Shown piece by piece: positions 32,848-41,940 of a stretch of 51,488 nucleotides of DNA. Each line of letters starts with the position of its first letter. The first letter of the stretch is position 1. The stretch comes from an uncultured Alphaproteobacteria bacterium (GTDB lineage: Bacteria > Pseudomonadota > Alphaproteobacteria > RF32 > CAG-239), in assembly GCA_934271195.1 (NCBI GenBank), contig CAKQRB010000071.1, positions 1-51,488 of the forward strand, in the 5' to 3' direction. Under the pieces are notes generated by a model, which had not been told where the DNA came from, did not search any database, and worked only from the letters and a program-made list of their open reading frames with translations. The position numbers were made by a program, and so were the translations under genes.

Positions 32848-33714
32848 ATGGCAAAAACTAAAGTAGCATTGATTTATGACTTTGACGGCACCCTGAGCAC
32901 AACCGACATGCAAAATTTTGCGCTGATTCCGGAGTTCGGAATGACGCCTAAAACATTTTGGCGGCATGCCAACCAATGGTCTGTCGATAACTGTGCCGAT
33001 CAGGTTACCGGCTCGATGTACTATTTTGTAAAAATGGCTCGGGAAAAAGGCATCAGCCTGACCAAAGAGAATTTTTGCCAAACAGGAAAAAATATTGAAT
33101 ATTTTGACGGTGTTGAAGAATGGTTCGAACGGATTAACGAATATGGCCGCACGCTTGATCTGGAAGTTGAGCATTATATTATTTCTGCCGGTTATGAAGA
33201 AATTATTGCCGGTTCGAAAATTCAAAAATACTTTAAAAATATTTTCGGCTGCTCCTTTGCTTTTGATAAAGACGGGCATCCGGTCTGGCCGGCTCGCGTA
33301 GTAAACTACTCTACAAAAACGCAGTATCTTTCCAAAATCAACAAAGGGCTAGGCAAGCTTGAAGACAAGGCGGTTAACGAATATATGCCAGACGAAGAGC
33401 GCCCTATTCCGTTTCGGAGAATGATTTATTTTGGTGACGGAATGACTGAGATTCCATCAATGAAACTGACAAAAGAACGCAACGGGATTGCTATTGCCGT
33501 TTATCCTCCGAAAAGCAAGAGCAAGAAAAAAGCTATTGCCCTGTTGCGGGATGGACGTGTTAATTTTGCTCTGCCAGCAGATTATCGCGAGGGAAAAGAT
33601 TTGGACAAGGTTATTAAAACCGTTTTGGACAAGATGGCCAAAGAGCGCGATTTGGAAGTTTTGAAAGCCAAGGAAGAAAAAAAGAAAATCATTCCTACGA
33701 AAAAAAACAAATAA
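32848..33714 (+). CDS. HAD-superfamily hydrolase
   Basis: The 288-residue protein has HAD motif I IYDFDGTLS (residues 9-17, nucleophile Asp11 or 12), motif II YIISAGYEE, and motif III/IV YFGDGMTEIPSMK. A lysine-rich tail (KAKEEKKKIIPTKKNK) follows. The cap domain between I and II is helical, like phosphoserine-phosphatase-type HADs. The substrate is unknown. It is divergent from glyS across a 90-base spacer. Confidence 0.8.
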   Translation: MAKTKVALIYDFDGTLSTTDMQNFALIPEFGMTPKTFWRHANQWSVDNCADQVTGSMYYFVKMAREKGISLTKENFCQTGKNIEYFDGVEEWFERINEYGRTLDLEVEHYIISAGYEEIIAGSKIQKYFKNIFGCSFAFDKDGHPVWPARVVNYSTKTQYLSKINKGLGKLEDKAVNEYMPDEERPIPFRRMIYFGDGMTEIPSMKLTKERNGIAIAVYPPKSKSKKKAIALLRDGRVNFALPADYREGKDLDKVIKTVLDKMAKERDLEVLKAKEEKKKIIPTKKNK

Positions 33715-33739
33715 AATTGCATTTATTGTGAAAAAAGAC

Positions 33740-33768
33740 TTGCAATCAGAAAAAATTTAACGTATTTA
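33740..33768 (+). promoter_or_regulatory. sigma70-type promoter before tRNA-Gln
   Basis: TTGCAA (33740-33745), a 17-base spacer and TATTTA (33763-33768) form the promoter. The tRNA begins about 85 bases after the predicted start, so a 5' leader must be removed. Confidence 0.5.
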
Positions 33769-33860
33769 TAGGGCTGATATATTTCTGAATAACGCTTGCC
33801 TGCATTATTTAGTGTTATCGGGTTGCTGGCCGTGTATGAGAATAAGATCGGCAATCTTTT

Positions 33861-33935
33861 TGGGATGTCGCCAAGTGGTAAGGCACCGGTTTTTGGTATC
33901 GGCATTCGTTGGTTCGAATCCAGCCATCCCAGCCA
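33861..33935 (+). tRNA. tRNA-Gln(TTG)
   Basis: The 75-base cloverleaf has acceptor TGGGATG/CATCCCA, D-loop AAGTGGTAA, anticodon loop TTTTGGT (anticodon TTG), T-arm GTTGG-TTCGAAT-CCAGC and an encoded CCA. It borders the mobile island. I found no duplicate of its 3' end at the far side of the island. Confidence 0.95.
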
Positions 33936-33941
33936 CAGTTC

Positions 33942-33968
33942 AAAAATCGTCAGAAATGGCGATTTTTT
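33942..33968 (+). terminator. Intrinsic terminator of tRNA-Gln
   Basis: AAAAATCG/CGATTTTT with a 10-base loop begins 7 bases after CCA. Confidence 0.85.
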
Positions 33969-34104
33969 CTTTATAGATCAATAGCTTAACCGAGTTCGAA
34001 GATTTATATCATTATAGGCTTAAATATGAATCATCTTCGGACTATTTTCATCAAGAAACTAACACAATCAAGGTGTTAGGAAATTAATATCGCTTATCCT
34101 CTCT

Positions 34105-37100
34105 TTATTTTAAATAATCTTCACCGTAAGATGAAATTTGTTCCATTATCTTAATAGTTTCTTTTATTGCTAGAACCATGTTTTTGATGTGTGTCACATC
34201 TTCAACAACACTCAGCACAACATTATCTTTAATACGGTATTTAAGCCATTTATCTATTGGTTGATATGAACCAATTTCAAAATTATATATTTCTGGAGTT
34301 ACACCTTCAAATTTTATGGTTTTATTGTCTGCTGTTATTAAAGATAACGTTGAATCTGTTGCAGAAGGAGCAATAGTCTTTTTTATAACAAAATTTGAAA
34401 CAGTCCCATCAAGATATACTTTTATAGATTTGTCATCTACAATCTTATTCATTAAATGAATGTCTATAAGTTTTTGTCCTTCTTTAGCATATTTTTCAAA
34501 AATTTCTTGGTTGTGTGTCATTGGAATTGCAGGAAAATCCGTTTTAAGAAATTCTATATACTTTGTTCTATAAACAGACGAATGTAACACAGCGTAAACA
34601 TAGGCTAACACTTCTTCAGGTGTCGGTTTAAACGAAAGTTTATTTAAATATTCTTTAATAAATTGATCCGTGTAATTAGGTTGCTTGTTATTGTTTTCAA
34701 ATAATTCTGAATTATCTGTGTATAGATATAATGGAAATAACAGTTCCCCGCCTCTGTAATATAAATTTAAATCAATAGCATGTTTTGTGACAAAAGCTAA
34801 ATCCCATTTCCCGTTTTTTAGAACTTGTGCTTGTCTACCTATAGTTAATCCTACATTCTTTTTATTATCAAAGTGCTTCATAATACTATATCGAGGGCAT
34901 TGCAAAAAACCACTAGAAATATTACTCAATGATGTCCACCAATTATCAAAAGGACGATAAGTTATTAGTTGTGGATTGTAATTATTAATCACATCTTCCC
35001 TTGCATAATCAATTTTCCAATCTCGTCCATCTTTAATATTATATCTCTGTTCAATATAATTGTTATCGTTATTTTTTAGAACATTTACTAGATTGTCTAA
35101 TTCATTCTTATGATAATGCATACAAAAAGAATCTCGTCCTGTTTGTATACCGCTATTATATTCTTTGAATATTGTTGTAATTTTTTGAAAATTATTATAG
35201 TTTTCTATTTGTGATAAATCTTTATCTATAAACCAATAATTTTCTGTTGTTTCAGGATTTAATTCGGTAAATTGAATATTTTTCAATAATGTATTTTTTA
35301 AAAAATCTAATTTTTCAACTTTTGACAATAAACTATTTTCAAGTGTTGAATAGTAAAATACCTTTTTTTTAGGATTAATTTCTTTCTTTTTTATAAAAAA
35401 TGCAATATTTACACCAACTTTTATATCAAAAATATTTTTATCATTATCTCCTTTACGATGATTACCATGAAGATTAACTATATAAATATCATCAAATGTT
35501 TCATACAAATGCTTTCTCATCTGACGATGAGTAATTCCGTCCAACCAACTATTATTTGTTATTATTCCCACAATTCCATAACCAGATTTTTCAATTTTCC
35601 ATTCTGCGAAACGAATAAATTTGATATATAAGTCATCTAAATTGATTTTCCTCTCATTAAGCCCTCTTTTATATTCATATAATTCTCTGTCTATTACCCC
35701 TTTTTTTGATTGGCTCTTGCCATTGAAATATGGGGGATTTCCAACTATTGCTAAGATATCTTCTTCGTTTTTAATTTTAGTAGCTTTTTCATGCTCTTTT
35801 TTTAGGTTTGGCAAATATCCGCTAATAGAATGCTGAGAAATATCAAGAGTATTTGTTAAGTATATTCCTAATCGTTCACCTTGGAATAACTTTATTCCTT
35901 TATCCTTTAAATGCTTTGTCAAAATCGTATGTGAAATGATATAAGGGGTAAATAATATCTCAAATCCATAAAAATCATTTATAATTTTATCTTTTATCTT
36001 AATTTTATCCAAATCGTCTAAATCTTTTTCTATCCCCAAATCAAAAATAGAATCAATAAAAGTTCCTGTACCACAAGCAAAATCTAATACTTTAACATTA
36101 GGGGCAAAAAAACCTTCTGATAAACCAAAGGATTCTTGAATTATATCATTAACACCTCTTACTATAAAATCCGTTGCTTCTTTAGGAGTGTAATATACCC
36201 CTCCTTCTTTACGCTTTTCTGTTTTTCTCAACTTATCATATTGTTTAAGAAAATCTTCGTATAAATAAACAGCTATATTACTTTTTCCATTTGAATCTTT
36301 ATCAAATTCTTTTTGAATACTTTCAATATTTATTAGATTTAGGTTTTTACCAATATTTGTTAGTGCCACTTTTATTTCAGGCGGTAAAAATTTATTGGAA
36401 TATGCACTTTCTAGAAATTCATATAAAAGTTGATATGTATCAGGTATTCCATCGAGATAATTCCGTTTTGTTTCATCTAAAGTTTCTTTGGTATCTAATC
36501 TTGATAATAGTAGACCATAAACTAAGCTTTGTGCATATATATCGCAAAAGTCAGCAAGTTCATAGTGATATTGAATTGATTTCTGAAAATCTTCAAATAA
36601 TGATCTGAACTTATAATAGAACATTTCGCTTTCATTATCTTTATTATCAATATATTCTCTCAATGCCACGGAATAATAAAAACTTTGTGTTGATAATGCA
36701 GTAATTAAAGATTTTTTAGTTTTTATATATTGGTATTCATACCCATAGAACTCCAAAAATAAATTAATAAGGTTTTGGTATGCATTGCTATCACTATTAA
36801 CCGATAAGTCATCTAGAAGTATTTTTACTCTGTTCTGTATAGTTCCTTTTTGAAGCAATATAAACTCTCTATAATTTGTAATTATAATATTTTCAGATGT
36901 TTTAGAATATTTTGCTATCTGTGCGGAGTTTATTATGGTATCAATATTAAACATTATCTTTTTACACTCAATGAAGCCAATTAAAGTTTTAAAAAGTGTA
37001 TTTTCATCTTTATATATAAAGAAATCAGGTGTACCGTCTATATCAAGTTTATTATCTTTCCCTTCATGTATCGGAGTAATATTCAACGTAGGAAACTTAA

Positions 37101-38889
37101 TGCTATTTATTAAATTTTCCAAAGGTGTCCTATATGTGTGTTCATGAGCTACATCTATAGGAATGCTTTTTATTGTTTCAATATATTTATCAATAGCAAT
37201 TTTATATTCTTCTATCATGGGACACCTATAATTAACCTTCTGTATAACATTAGAACAAAATTTCTTAAAACTTAGTTTCCAGATAAAAAAAATAAGCAAA
37301 TCAACCTCGGGTTCTTGACACACATAAGTTAAAAAATCCAATATTTCATCTCGGAAACTGCACGCAGTCTCCAGCCAAACTTGACAAGAGCCTATTTTAG
37401 CCAGTGCTAAAATAGGCTTTCTTATTGAAATATCTACATTTTTACCGTCTAATAAAATTTCCGAACAAAGTAATTTTAAAACCTGCTGTTTTTTGTCGTT
37501 GTTCAGAAAATTCCATATCTGGTCTGACATCAAAAGCAAACCAGCCAAGTATTTGAGCGTTATCAGACCTTGCTTAGTCAGATGACTATAGTCGGTTAAC
37601 CGTTCTTCCAGTTTTTTCTTATCCTGTCTGTACTCGGTTAGTTTTTTGGTATATAAATCCTGTGTAATACTGCCTCCCGTAAACAGGTCTATCAACCTGC
37701 TTTCCTTTTCGGCAAAACCGGCAATCTGCCTGTCCAATGCCTTTTTGGCTTCTATTTCCATTTTATGGTCTTTGTAAATTTCTTCATCCAAACAAGCAAC
37801 CAATTTCTCGACAACGCTTTTAGGCATGTTTTTAAGCGTTTTTAATGCCTCTCTCACTTTTTCAACCCCATTTTCCTCTCTCGTCCGATAGCCGCCGCAT
37901 TGCGGACAAAAAAGGTATTTATAAACGATTTTTTCTCCGCCCTTCTTTTTCGCCGAATGTACATTGATGTCGGTTGAAACAACACCACCGCAGTTTTTAC
38001 AACAAACCAGTCCTTTAAATACATATTCATGCTTCTGCACCTTATGATTTGCCTTGCCTTCCAAAATTTCCTGACACCGTTCAAACGTATAGCTGTCCGT
38101 CAGCCGCGGATAACAATGCGGATAATATTGCCCGCCGCTATACATTTCCCCGACATAAAAACGATTGCTTAATATTCCGCGGATAGTCTGTTTATGAAGC
38201 TTCTTACTGGTCTTCATCTTAAGCCCGAAATCTGCGGCTTTCCGCGTTATTTGCTCAAGATTATAGGTGCCAATCGAAAATTCCTTAAACAACCGCGTAA
38301 TGATGAAATGGTTGTCCTCATCCAACACAATATCACTGTTACCATTGGCATCCCTTACATTTTTATATCCGACTGGTGCGTGATGTGGCCATTTTCCCTC
38401 TTTACGCATTTTTTCAAAGCTGCGTATTACATTATCACTCATCGTGTCTGTTTGCGACTGCGCAACTGTAATCCGAAAGTTCCACATCATCTTATCATGA
38501 GCTTTGGCATTTTTCGCCATAACGGCTTGTTCTGTTTGAAAATGAATTGCAATTTTTTCTTTTTCAATCAGCTTATTCAAAACATCATATTCCTTGAAGC
38601 TTCTTTGCAACCTATCAACTTTGTCACAAACCAAAGCAACCGGATTTTTATATTTTTTTATAAAATTTATCATATTATAAAATTCTTTTCGTTCACCTCT
38701 GGTCGAACTTTCAACAACGGTAAACTGCTTAATAATTGTCAACCCTTGCCGAATACAATAATTCTTTACCCGGTCTTCCTGAGCATCAAGCGAATAACCT
38801 TCTTTCTGCTCCCTGCTTGATACACGTATCCATAAAACGGCATGCTTTATATTTTTATCATTCACAACTTTTACTACTTTTCTTCCCAT
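34105..38889 (-). CDS. Large serine recombinase fused in frame to a type IIG-like restriction-methylation enzyme
   Basis: This is one open frame of 1594 residues. Residues 16-160 form a serine-recombinase catalytic domain (VLWIRVSSREQKEGYSLDAQ, Ser24 or 25; CDKVDRLQRS). Residues 170-290 form the Recombinase domain (APVGYKNV, RGILSNRFYVGEM). CCKNCGG...CPQCGG is the zinc ribbon, followed by a coiled coil to about 450. From Met558 a second protein begins: GTPDF..GFIECKK, a PD-(D/E)XK nuclease (about 621-643); YYTPKEATDF (about 900); LDFACGTGTF, motif I (about 935-944); GNPPYF, motif IV (about 1050); then a target-recognition region. AGGTG lies before Met558. The join of about 30 residues looks like translated spacer DNA and contains a T8 tract. 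It may be a true fusion or two genes fused by one indel. Confidence 0.8.
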   Translation of the reverse strand: MGRKVVKVVNDKNIKHAVLWIRVSSREQKEGYSLDAQEDRVKNYCIRQGLTIIKQFTVVESSTRGERKEFYNMINFIKKYKNPVALVCDKVDRLQRSFKEYDVLNKLIEKEKIAIHFQTEQAVMAKNAKAHDKMMWNFRITVAQSQTDTMSDNVIRSFEKMRKEGKWPHHAPVGYKNVRDANGNSDIVLDEDNHFIITRLFKEFSIGTYNLEQITRKAADFGLKMKTSKKLHKQTIRGILSNRFYVGEMYSGGQYYPHCYPRLTDSYTFERCQEILEGKANHKVQKHEYVFKGLVCCKNCGGVVSTDINVHSAKKKGGEKIVYKYLFCPQCGGYRTREENGVEKVREALKTLKNMPKSVVEKLVACLDEEIYKDHKMEIEAKKALDRQIAGFAEKESRLIDLFTGGSITQDLYTKKLTEYRQDKKKLEERLTDYSHLTKQGLITLKYLAGLLLMSDQIWNFLNNDKKQQVLKLLCSEILLDGKNVDISIRKPILALAKIGSCQVWLETACSFRDEILDFLTYVCQEPEVDLLIFFIWKLSFKKFCSNVIQKVNYRCPMIEEYKIAIDKYIETIKSIPIDVAHEHTYRTPLENLINSIKFPTLNITPIHEGKDNKLDIDGTPDFFIYKDENTLFKTLIGFIECKKIMFNIDTIINSAQIAKYSKTSENIIITNYREFILLQKGTIQNRVKILLDDLSVNSDSNAYQNLINLFLEFYGYEYQYIKTKKSLITALSTQSFYYSVALREYIDNKDNESEMFYYKFRSLFEDFQKSIQYHYELADFCDIYAQSLVYGLLLSRLDTKETLDETKRNYLDGIPDTYQLLYEFLESAYSNKFLPPEIKVALTNIGKNLNLINIESIQKEFDKDSNGKSNIAVYLYEDFLKQYDKLRKTEKRKEGGVYYTPKEATDFIVRGVNDIIQESFGLSEGFFAPNVKVLDFACGTGTFIDSIFDLGIEKDLDDLDKIKIKDKIINDFYGFEILFTPYIISHTILTKHLKDKGIKLFQGERLGIYLTNTLDISQHSISGYLPNLKKEHEKATKIKNEEDILAIVGNPPYFNGKSQSKKGVIDRELYEYKRGLNERKINLDDLYIKFIRFAEWKIEKSGYGIVGIITNNSWLDGITHRQMRKHLYETFDDIYIVNLHGNHRKGDNDKNIFDIKVGVNIAFFIKKKEINPKKKVFYYSTLENSLLSKVEKLDFLKNTLLKNIQFTELNPETTENYWFIDKDLSQIENYNNFQKITTIFKEYNSGIQTGRDSFCMHYHKNELDNLVNVLKNNDNNYIEQRYNIKDGRDWKIDYAREDVINNYNPQLITYRPFDNWWTSLSNISSGFLQCPRYSIMKHFDNKKNVGLTIGRQAQVLKNGKWDLAFVTKHAIDLNLYYRGGELLFPLYLYTDNSELFENNNKQPNYTDQFIKEYLNKLSFKPTPEEVLAYVYAVLHSSVYRTKYIEFLKTDFPAIPMTHNQEIFEKYAKEGQKLIDIHLMNKIVDDKSIKVYLDGTVSNFVIKKTIAPSATDSTLSLITADNKTIKFEGVTPEIYNFEIGSYQPIDKWLKYRIKDNVVLSVVEDVTHIKNMVLAIKETIKIMEQISSYGEDYLK

Positions 38890-38995
38890 CTTCTTACCTT
38901 TCTATATTAAAATTATGCTTTATTTTAAGATTCATCATTCTGACAGGTCAAGGAAGGCCGGATTTCTTATCCAGCCTTCGCTGGCCTAATTTGCT

Positions 38996-39847
38996 TTATG
39001 CTGCGACCTGCACCTCCATTTCCTTGTTGGCAACTCTACCAAGTTCCCTGTCTAATTTTTTTTGCACCTCAGCAAAAACATCTTCATTCACCAACAGCGC
39101 ATAACCATGTCGGTATAATTTTCCACCGCTTTTCATATGTCCACAATAGAAAGAATTGCGCAGCATATGGATCAGTGTTCTTCGGCTGATTAAAGTACCT
39201 GTAGTTGTATAAAGGGGCAATGATTGAGCAAATTCAAGCAACTTTTTGATACTGATTTCTGACTGTAAATAGGTATCAAATAGAAACTTAACTTTGTCAG
39301 CCTGTTCATCCGGCAGAATCCAAGGGCACCAACTTGGACGGCAATTTTTATATCCTATCGGTGCCTTGCCTGGGTAAAATCCATTCTCACGCATCGTTTG
39401 CATTGCCTTTTTTGTCATGTTTGATAATTCTGCAGAGAAATGTTCGGCTTCTGCTATAAGCATCCGGTAATTATATACATCATCCGCCGTAGAAAACGGA
39501 GTAATTATCATGCCTTCTTTAACAAAATGAATTTCTATCTTGCCCGTTTTCACTAAATCGTCCAATACACTTATATGGTTAAAGCTTCGTGCCAGACGAT
39601 TAGATTCCGACAGAACCAAAGCTACTGGCGCCACTTTTACTTGCTGGATTAAATTCAATATCTCATTAAATTTCGGACGTCTTTTAGTAAAGGCGCTTTC
39701 AATTGCTTGCTTATTTTGTATGACTTCAAAATTCTTACTTCGACAATACTCTTTACAGATAGCTTCCTGTTCAGAGAGAGAGTTACCGATATTCTGCTTT
39801 ACAGAAGAAATTCGACACATAATTATTGCATCTCTAGCAAAGTTCAT
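38996..39847 (-). CDS. Serine recombinase (short form)
   Basis: The 283-residue protein has a catalytic domain at residues 8-150 (IIMCRISSVKQNIGNSLSEQ, Ser14 or 15; LVLSESNRLARSF). A Recombinase DNA-binding domain follows (APIGYKNCRPSWCPW, LIHMLRNSFYCGHMKSGGKLYRHG). The protein stops before the zinc ribbon and coiled coil found in the neighbour. It overlaps the Rep-like stop by 14 bases and lies 106 bases before the giant fusion gene. It may act with, or as directionality partner of, the large recombinase. Site-specific recombination is certain from the domains; the target is unknown. Confidence 0.85.
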   Translation of the reverse strand: MNFARDAIIMCRISSVKQNIGNSLSEQEAICKEYCRSKNFEVIQNKQAIESAFTKRRPKFNEILNLIQQVKVAPVALVLSESNRLARSFNHISVLDDLVKTGKIEIHFVKEGMIITPFSTADDVYNYRMLIAEAEHFSAELSNMTKKAMQTMRENGFYPGKAPIGYKNCRPSWCPWILPDEQADKVKFLFDTYLQSEISIKKLLEFAQSLPLYTTTGTLISRRTLIHMLRNSFYCGHMKSGGKLYRHGYALLVNEDVFAEVQKKLDRELGRVANKEMEVQVAA

Positions 39848-40973
39848 CTTTATTTCCTTTTGTTAAAGTTATGATTTGATTTTCATTAATAGCTACGGTT
39901 ATGCCGTCTAAATCCGACTGCAGCCAATTGTTTTGCGGTTCGAGTTGGTTAATCAACCGAAACAGTTCGTAAATAGCAGGTGAAAAAGAGTTCCCCGCAT
40001 GTAGCCGCAGTTCTCGTTTGCCCATCGTCTTCAGTATCGTTACCAAACCGACAAGCTGCAGGGCTTTTAGAAACTTATATTTGGCATCCAGCAGACGCTT
40101 GAATAAATCTGCCGAATTTTCTTCGCTTAACTGCTGATATCTGACTGCCGTCAAAATTTCATTCCAATAAATCAGCGTGACAGCTCGGCAAATTTGACTG
40201 CTGAAAAGATTTTGGAATGTCAGCTCCGGAACTAGAAGCCCCGCTTTGCTGATGGCTTGACGGATATTCTCAGAATTGCCTAACTGAATTTCAAACCGTA
40301 AGTATTGGCTTGAACCTAAGGCTGCCCAATCAATCGCCTGAGCATTTTCGGAACTGACAGCCCGACTTTTACAATACCGGGCTTTTTGAATATCCCTGAG
40401 TTTGTCGTAAATAATGACATTCCGGTGCCGGGCTAAGAAATGCAGTGAATGCCCTTCATTTCGGTATGACACCTTGGTACAATCGAGCCGGCGGCTAATG
40501 TCGGCTTTGTTCAAGTATTGTAAAATCACACAGGGGGCGACTTTAACCAAGACATTCTTACCATAGTCAATCCTTACAACTTGTGCCGACCGCAACACTT
40601 GCGGCGAAACCTCAACACCCATCTCGTGAAGCCGTAATGACAAAATGCTGATGACATCTTCAAAGTCGGCGTCGCAAACTTCTTCCAGATTGTTGGGCGG
40701 ATAATGCAGCAGCTTTGGTGCGGAAAACTCAATTTTCAACTTAACGCTGAAACCACCGTGCCGCAGTACGCTGCTTAATGACAGCCTAGGGTAGTAATGC
40801 TGTTGCTGCTCTTCACGCGTTGCGAAGTTATAGCAGGTCACAACCTCCGCCCCTTGCATATCCCAGAGGATTTGCGGATTAGGCTTAAAACGCCCAAGCT
40901 CTGTTATTGTGATGTCCGTGTAGTCAACCAGCAAAACGCAGGTATCACAGACGTTTTTATTACTTGTCTTCAT
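39834..40973 (-). CDS. Rep-like protein (phage/plasmid replication initiator family), tentative
   Basis: The start MKTSNKNVC at 40973 is chosen because GGAG lies 10 bases before it. The longer frame to 41000 has no such site. The 379-residue protein has FSAPKLLHYPPNN, VLRSAQVVRIDYGKNV, HSLHFLARHRNVIIYDKLRDI and YLRFEIQLGNSENIRQAI. These recall filamentous-phage gene II/X-type and plasmid Rep proteins ('S..IYDK..E', 'LR.E..L'). I see no certain HUH motif, so the call is tentative. It precedes the recombinases in an apparent operon, which suggests an integrative element able to replicate. Confidence 0.5.
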   Translation of the reverse strand: MKTSNKNVCDTCVLLVDYTDITITELGRFKPNPQILWDMQGAEVVTCYNFATREEQQQHYYPRLSLSSVLRHGGFSVKLKIEFSAPKLLHYPPNNLEEVCDADFEDVISILSLRLHEMGVEVSPQVLRSAQVVRIDYGKNVLVKVAPCVILQYLNKADISRRLDCTKVSYRNEGHSLHFLARHRNVIIYDKLRDIQKARYCKSRAVSSENAQAIDWAALGSSQYLRFEIQLGNSENIRQAISKAGLLVPELTFQNLFSSQICRAVTLIYWNEILTAVRYQQLSEENSADLFKRLLDAKYKFLKALQLVGLVTILKTMGKRELRLHAGNSFSPAIYELFRLINQLEPQNNWLQSDLDGITVAINENQIITLTKGNKDELC

Positions 40974-41151
40974 TGATAAAATCTCCTTCCATGAAAACAT
41001 TCAATTCTCTATTAAGCTCAGGATTTTCCTGAGCGGCCTCTTGTAATATCTTCAACAGAGCAACAAGACTTTTGCCTGCATCGACAGCTTCATCCGCCGT
41101 CAAGTCAGGACAACACTTCAAAATCTCGTCATTTAATGCTTGGTAATTCAA
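40960..41151 (-). CDS. Small hypothetical protein of the mobile island
   Basis: The 63-residue acidic helical protein (NDEILKCCPDLTADEAVDAGKSLVALLKILQEAAQENPELNRELN) starts at TTG with GGAG 9 bases upstream. Its end overlaps the Rep-like start by 14 bases, so the two are translationally coupled. Family unknown; possibly an accessory to replication or an excision factor. Confidence 0.5.
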   Translation of the reverse strand: MNYQALNDEILKCCPDLTADEAVDAGKSLVALLKILQEAAQENPELNRELNVFMEGDFINEDK

Positions 41152-41274
41152 GACAAAGCTCTCCGTTGATGTTAATTACGGGGGCTCTTTACCAAAATTT
41201 GTTTTTTCGCATTCAAAGGCAAAAACAAAGAAAATATTTTGTTGCAAATCAATATGTTACAAAATATTTACACA

Positions 41275-41333
41275 CAAAAAAAATACCTACATTAAAATGC
41301 AGGTATTAAAAATTATAGTCATTTTAATGTAGG
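41275..41333 (-). terminator. Terminator with a nested 14-bp inverted repeat
   Basis: On minus, AATACCT..CATT/AATG..AGGTATT (41282-41308) is followed by T8 and forms a terminator for the Xre gene. In addition CCTACATTAAAATG (41286-41299) and CATTTTAATGTAGG (41320-41333) are a perfect inverted pair, so an alternative stem can form. It may be a recombination or operator site at the island edge. Confidence 0.6.
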
Positions 41334-41342
41334 CGGAAAAAA

Positions 41343-41831
41343 TTATTGTTTATTTTTCTTTGAATAAAACTCCCACAGCTCAATTTCATTAATTCGTTCT
41401 TCATAATCTTTCATCACTACATCCCTTATCCTCTTCCAAAATTGATACGGATGTTCGCAGAGCAAAGATACAGCATTATTCAGAATCTTAAATTGTTTTT
41501 GATTTAGGCTATAAACTAAATCAATTAAAGATTTTCTAGTGTCTATGGTATTAGTATTATAATTTACATCGGTCAAAATTGTTACATTGGTTTCTAAAGC
41601 TTTAGCAATCTTATTCAAAACTAAAATTGTAGGATTTACTTTTCCTGTTTCAATGGCTTTTAATGTCCGATAATCAACGCCTGCCTTCTGAGCTAAAGTT
41701 GTCAATTTAATATTTTTATAAACCCGAAAATTTTTAACTTTAGTTCCTATATCTGATAAGAATTTTTCTTCCTCAGAATCAAATTTATTTGCATGCCTCA
41801 AAATATGCCTCGTTATTAAGTTAATATGCAT
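41343..41831 (-). CDS. Xre-family helix-turn-helix regulator
   Basis: The 162-residue protein has an HTH_3 domain at residues 25-85: IGTKVKNFRVYKNIKLTTLAQKAGVDYRTLKAIETGKVNPTILVLNKIAKAL. The C-terminal region is helical (SLNQKQFKILNNAVSLLCEH). It probably represses island genes. It stands at the distal edge of the AT-rich island, next to the autotransporter terminator. Confidence 0.85.
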   Translation of the reverse strand: MHINLITRHILRHANKFDSEEEKFLSDIGTKVKNFRVYKNIKLTTLAQKAGVDYRTLKAIETGKVNPTILVLNKIAKALETNVTILTDVNYNTNTIDTRKSLIDLVYSLNQKQFKILNNAVSLLCEHPYQFWKRIRDVVMKDYEERINEIELWEFYSKKNKQ

Positions 41832-41884
41832 TAAGTAGATAATCTTTTACGTCGTATGTCAATTAATACAAAAAAATCATCACA

Positions 41885-41924
41885 AAAAACAGCCCCGAAT
41901 AAAAGATATCCGGGGCTGTTTTGT
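41885..41924 (-). terminator. Intrinsic terminator of the autotransporter gene
   Basis: AAAACAGCCCCG/CGGGGCTGTTTT with a 13-base loop lies 17 bases after the autotransporter stop on minus. Confidence 0.9.
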
Positions 41925-41940
41925 TTTGGCGGTTTAACGC

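Noticed and set aside
33861..41340. tRNA-Gln as attachment site of the island
   Set aside because: No duplicate of the tRNA 3' end found at the far side, and serine recombinases usually do not use tRNA genes. Position may be chance.
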